Positions 62,397 through 64,000 of a DNA stretch of 64,000 bases are shown here, piece after piece. The stretch lies in contig JAUXRX010000017.1 of assembly GCA_030681645.1 (NCBI GenBank), forward strand, positions 124,001 to 188,000, read 5' to 3'. Source of the DNA: Archangium sp. Lineage in GTDB: Bacteria > Myxococcota > Myxococcia > Myxococcales > Myxococcaceae. The position numbers and the translations under genes are program-made. Numbering within the stretch: position 1 is the first letter of the stretch; each line of letters opens with the position of its first letter. The notes beneath the pieces were generated by a model that worked only from the letters and a program-made list of their open reading frames with translations, had not been told where the DNA came from and searched no databases.

Positions 62397-64000
62397 ATGA
62401 AGACCCAGCACCTCGTCGCCCTCCTGTTCGCCTCGTGCGCGACCCAGGAGGCGGCTACCCGCCCCGCTGAGCCCACGCCTGCTCCCGTCGCTCCGAAGGT
62501 CGAGCCGAAGTGGACTGCTGATCTGACGAAGCCCATGCCACCCGGCCTCGAAGAGGGCGTGATGGATCTGACCGCGGATCCCTGCGGCGATTTCTACCAG
62601 TACGCCTGCGGCGGCTGGATGGCGAAGACCGAGATCCCCGCGGATCGTTCGCTCTATTCGCGCGGCTTCGTGTCGATCTCGGATCGCAACGAGGAGGCGC
62701 TCAAGGCGATCCTCGACGAGGCGGCGGCCGACAAGCTCCCCCCTGGGACGCCGTTCGCGAAGCAGCTCGGTGACGCGTACGTGAGCTGCACCGACGAGGC
62801 GGCGCTCGAGAAGGCGTTGCCCGAGGTGAAGAAGTTCATCACCCAGGTCACCACGTTCAAGAACCCGACCGAGCTGGCGAAGGTGGTGGCGACGCTCCAC
62901 GCCGCGGGGTACCGGCCGTTCTTCGCCGTCGGCAGCGAGCAGGATCACAAGAACTCGACCGAGGTGATCGCGGGCCTCGCGCAGGCTGGGCTCGGGCTGC
63001 CGGACCGCGACTTCTACCTCGATGAGACCGATCGGATGAAGGGCATCCGCGCCGACTACCTCGCGCACATCGAGAAGATGTTCACGCTCACAGGCGACAA
63101 GCCCGAGGTGGCGAAGAAGACCGCCGAGGTGGTGATGGCGCTCGAGACGCGCCTGGCGAAGGCTTCCCTCAGCCGTGTGGACCGCCGTGATCCGGACAAG
63201 GTCTACAACCGCGTCGACCGCAAGGGGCTCAAGGAGAAGGCCGGCGACTTTCCGTGGGACGTCTACTTCACCGCGCTGGGCATGAAGGGCGTGGAGGGGA
63301 TCAACATCAGCTCGACCCCCTACTTCGTGGAGCTGGCGGCGATCACGAAGGACACGAAGGCCGACGCGCTCAAGCTGTACCTCGGGTGGGTGGCGTTGCG
63401 CGGCTCGGCCGCGGCGTTGCCGAAGGCGTTCCAGGACGAGACCTTCGCCTTCGCCTCGAAGGCCTTCACCGGCGCGAAGGAAGACCGGCCGCGCTGGAAG
63501 AAGTGTGTCGCGTTCGTCGACGGGGAGATCGGCGAGGCGCTGGGCCGCGAGTTCGCCCGGCGGCTCTTTCCCGAGGAATCGCGCGCGCGCACCATCGCGA
63601 TGGTCACCGCGCTGCTGGGCAGCTTCGAGAAGAACCTCGGCACGCTGTCGTGGATGGACGAGCAGACCCGGCAAGGCGCGCTGGTGAAGGTGCGCTCGAT
63701 GGTGGGGCACAACAAGATCGGCTACCCCGACTCGTGGCGCGATTACACGGCGCTCAAGACCGACCGGAAGTCGTTCTTCAACACCACGCTCGAGACCAGC
63801 CGCTTCGAGATGGCGCGGCAGCTGGCGAAGATCGGCAAGCCCGTGGACCGCGGCGAATGGCTGATGTCGCCCCCCACGGTGAACGCGTACTTCGAGGCGC
63901 AGCTCAACGAGATCGTCTTCCCCGCGGGCATCCTGCAGCCGCCGTTCTTCAACAAGGACGCCACCGACGCGGTGAACTTCGGCTCGATGGGCATGGTGGT
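62397..64000 (+). CDS. Peptidase family M13 (neprilysin-like) lipoprotein, 3' end beyond window
   Basis: Open frame of about 534 residues running off the right edge. The N-terminus has a hydrophobic signal with lipobox-like FASC (Cys14). The M13 N-terminal signature is DPCGDFYQYACGGWM, and the visible C-terminal part has PPTVNAYFEAQLNEIVFPAGILQPPFF and AVNFGSMGMVV, which in this family directly precedes the zinc motif HExxH. The catalytic residues therefore lie just outside the window. These are secreted zinc peptidases acting on small peptides. GGAGG lies nine bases before the ATG. Confidence 0.92.
   Translation, partial: MKTQHLVALLFASCATQEAATRPAEPTPAPVAPKVEPKWTADLTKPMPPGLEEGVMDLTADPCGDFYQYACGGWMAKTEIPADRSLYSRGFVSISDRNEEALKAILDEAAADKLPPGTPFAKQLGDAYVSCTDEAALEKALPEVKKFITQVTTFKNPTELAKVVATLHAAGYRPFFAVGSEQDHKNSTEVIAGLAQAGLGLPDRDFYLDETDRMKGIRADYLAHIEKMFTLTGDKPEVAKKTAEVVMALETRLAKASLSRVDRRDPDKVYNRVDRKGLKEKAGDFPWDVYFTALGMKGVEGINISSTPYFVELAAITKDTKADALKLYLGWVALRGSAAALPKAFQDETFAFASKAFTGAKEDRPRWKKCVAFVDGEIGEALGREFARRLFPEESRARTIAMVTALLGSFEKNLGTLSWMDEQTRQGALVKVRSMVGHNKIGYPDSWRDYTALKTDRKSFFNTTLETSRFEMARQLAKIGKPVDRGEWLMSPPTVNAYFEAQLNEIVFPAGILQPPFFNKDATDAVNFGSMGMV

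Overview
This window is GC-rich, densely coded DNA from a bacterium of the phylum Myxococcota (the myxobacterial group formerly in the Deltaproteobacteria). The strongest pointer is a complete Frz chemosensory operon in the Myxococcus xanthus order: frzZ divergent, then frzA-frzB-frzCD-frzE-frzG-frzF. Unlike M. xanthus, this organism also carries a large flagellar gene block, so it is probably a flagellated member of the group. No rRNA, tRNA, CRISPR array, insertion sequence or prophage was seen.

Region 1 (about 1-28.3 kb) is the flagellar block, nearly all on the minus strand. Read in the direction of transcription it runs: sigma-54 activator, exported helical-repeat protein, a second shortened sigma-54-activator-like AAA+ protein, flgB, flgC, fliE, fliF, fliG, fliH, fliI, a motE-like gene where fliJ would be expected, fliK, flgD, flgE, flbD, motA, motB, fliL, fliM, fliN, fliO, fliP, fliQ, fliR, flhB, flhA, flhF, flhG, fliA. 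It encodes the basal body, export apparatus, C-ring, hook, stator and the regulators FlhF, FlhG and FliA. Filament, rod-distal, ring and cap genes (fliC, fliD, flgG, flgH, flgI, flgK) are not in the window. Two plus-strand genes interrupt the block: a 2OG-Fe(II) oxygenase between motA and motB, and an alcohol dehydrogenase, with two lipoprotein genes, between flhB and flhA. A well-matched sigma-54 promoter lies upstream of the first activator, and a PAS-GAF histidine kinase is divergent from it.

Region 2 (about 30-34.3 kb) holds a DUF2293 protein, an NlpC/P60-like protein, a B12-binding radical SAM protein, and a small peptidoglycan-binding protein with a clear intrinsic terminator. Region 3 (34.5-42.4 kb) is the frz locus. 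Region 4 (42.5-52 kb) is mostly housekeeping or hypothetical: rpmE (L31) with terminator, a DUF1385 membrane protein, an orphan DNA methyltransferase, leucyl aminopeptidase, lipoproteins, a ScfR/RamB-type regulator and an FKBP isomerase.

Region 5 (52-60.5 kb) has two minus-strand ArsA/GET3-type ATPase genes flanking a plus-strand module: a translationally coupled kaiC-kaiB-hybrid histidine kinase operon and a secreted metallopeptidase lipoprotein. Region 6 (60.7 kb to the end) has serC, a chalcone-isomerase-like exported protein and the 5' part of an M13 peptidase cut by the window edge.

Two families of palindromic intergenic repeat are scattered through the window. Family A is a CCCTCTCCCC...GGGGAGAGGG hairpin, often in convergent gaps. 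Family B has longer arms. Pieces of both also occur in frame inside coding sequences.
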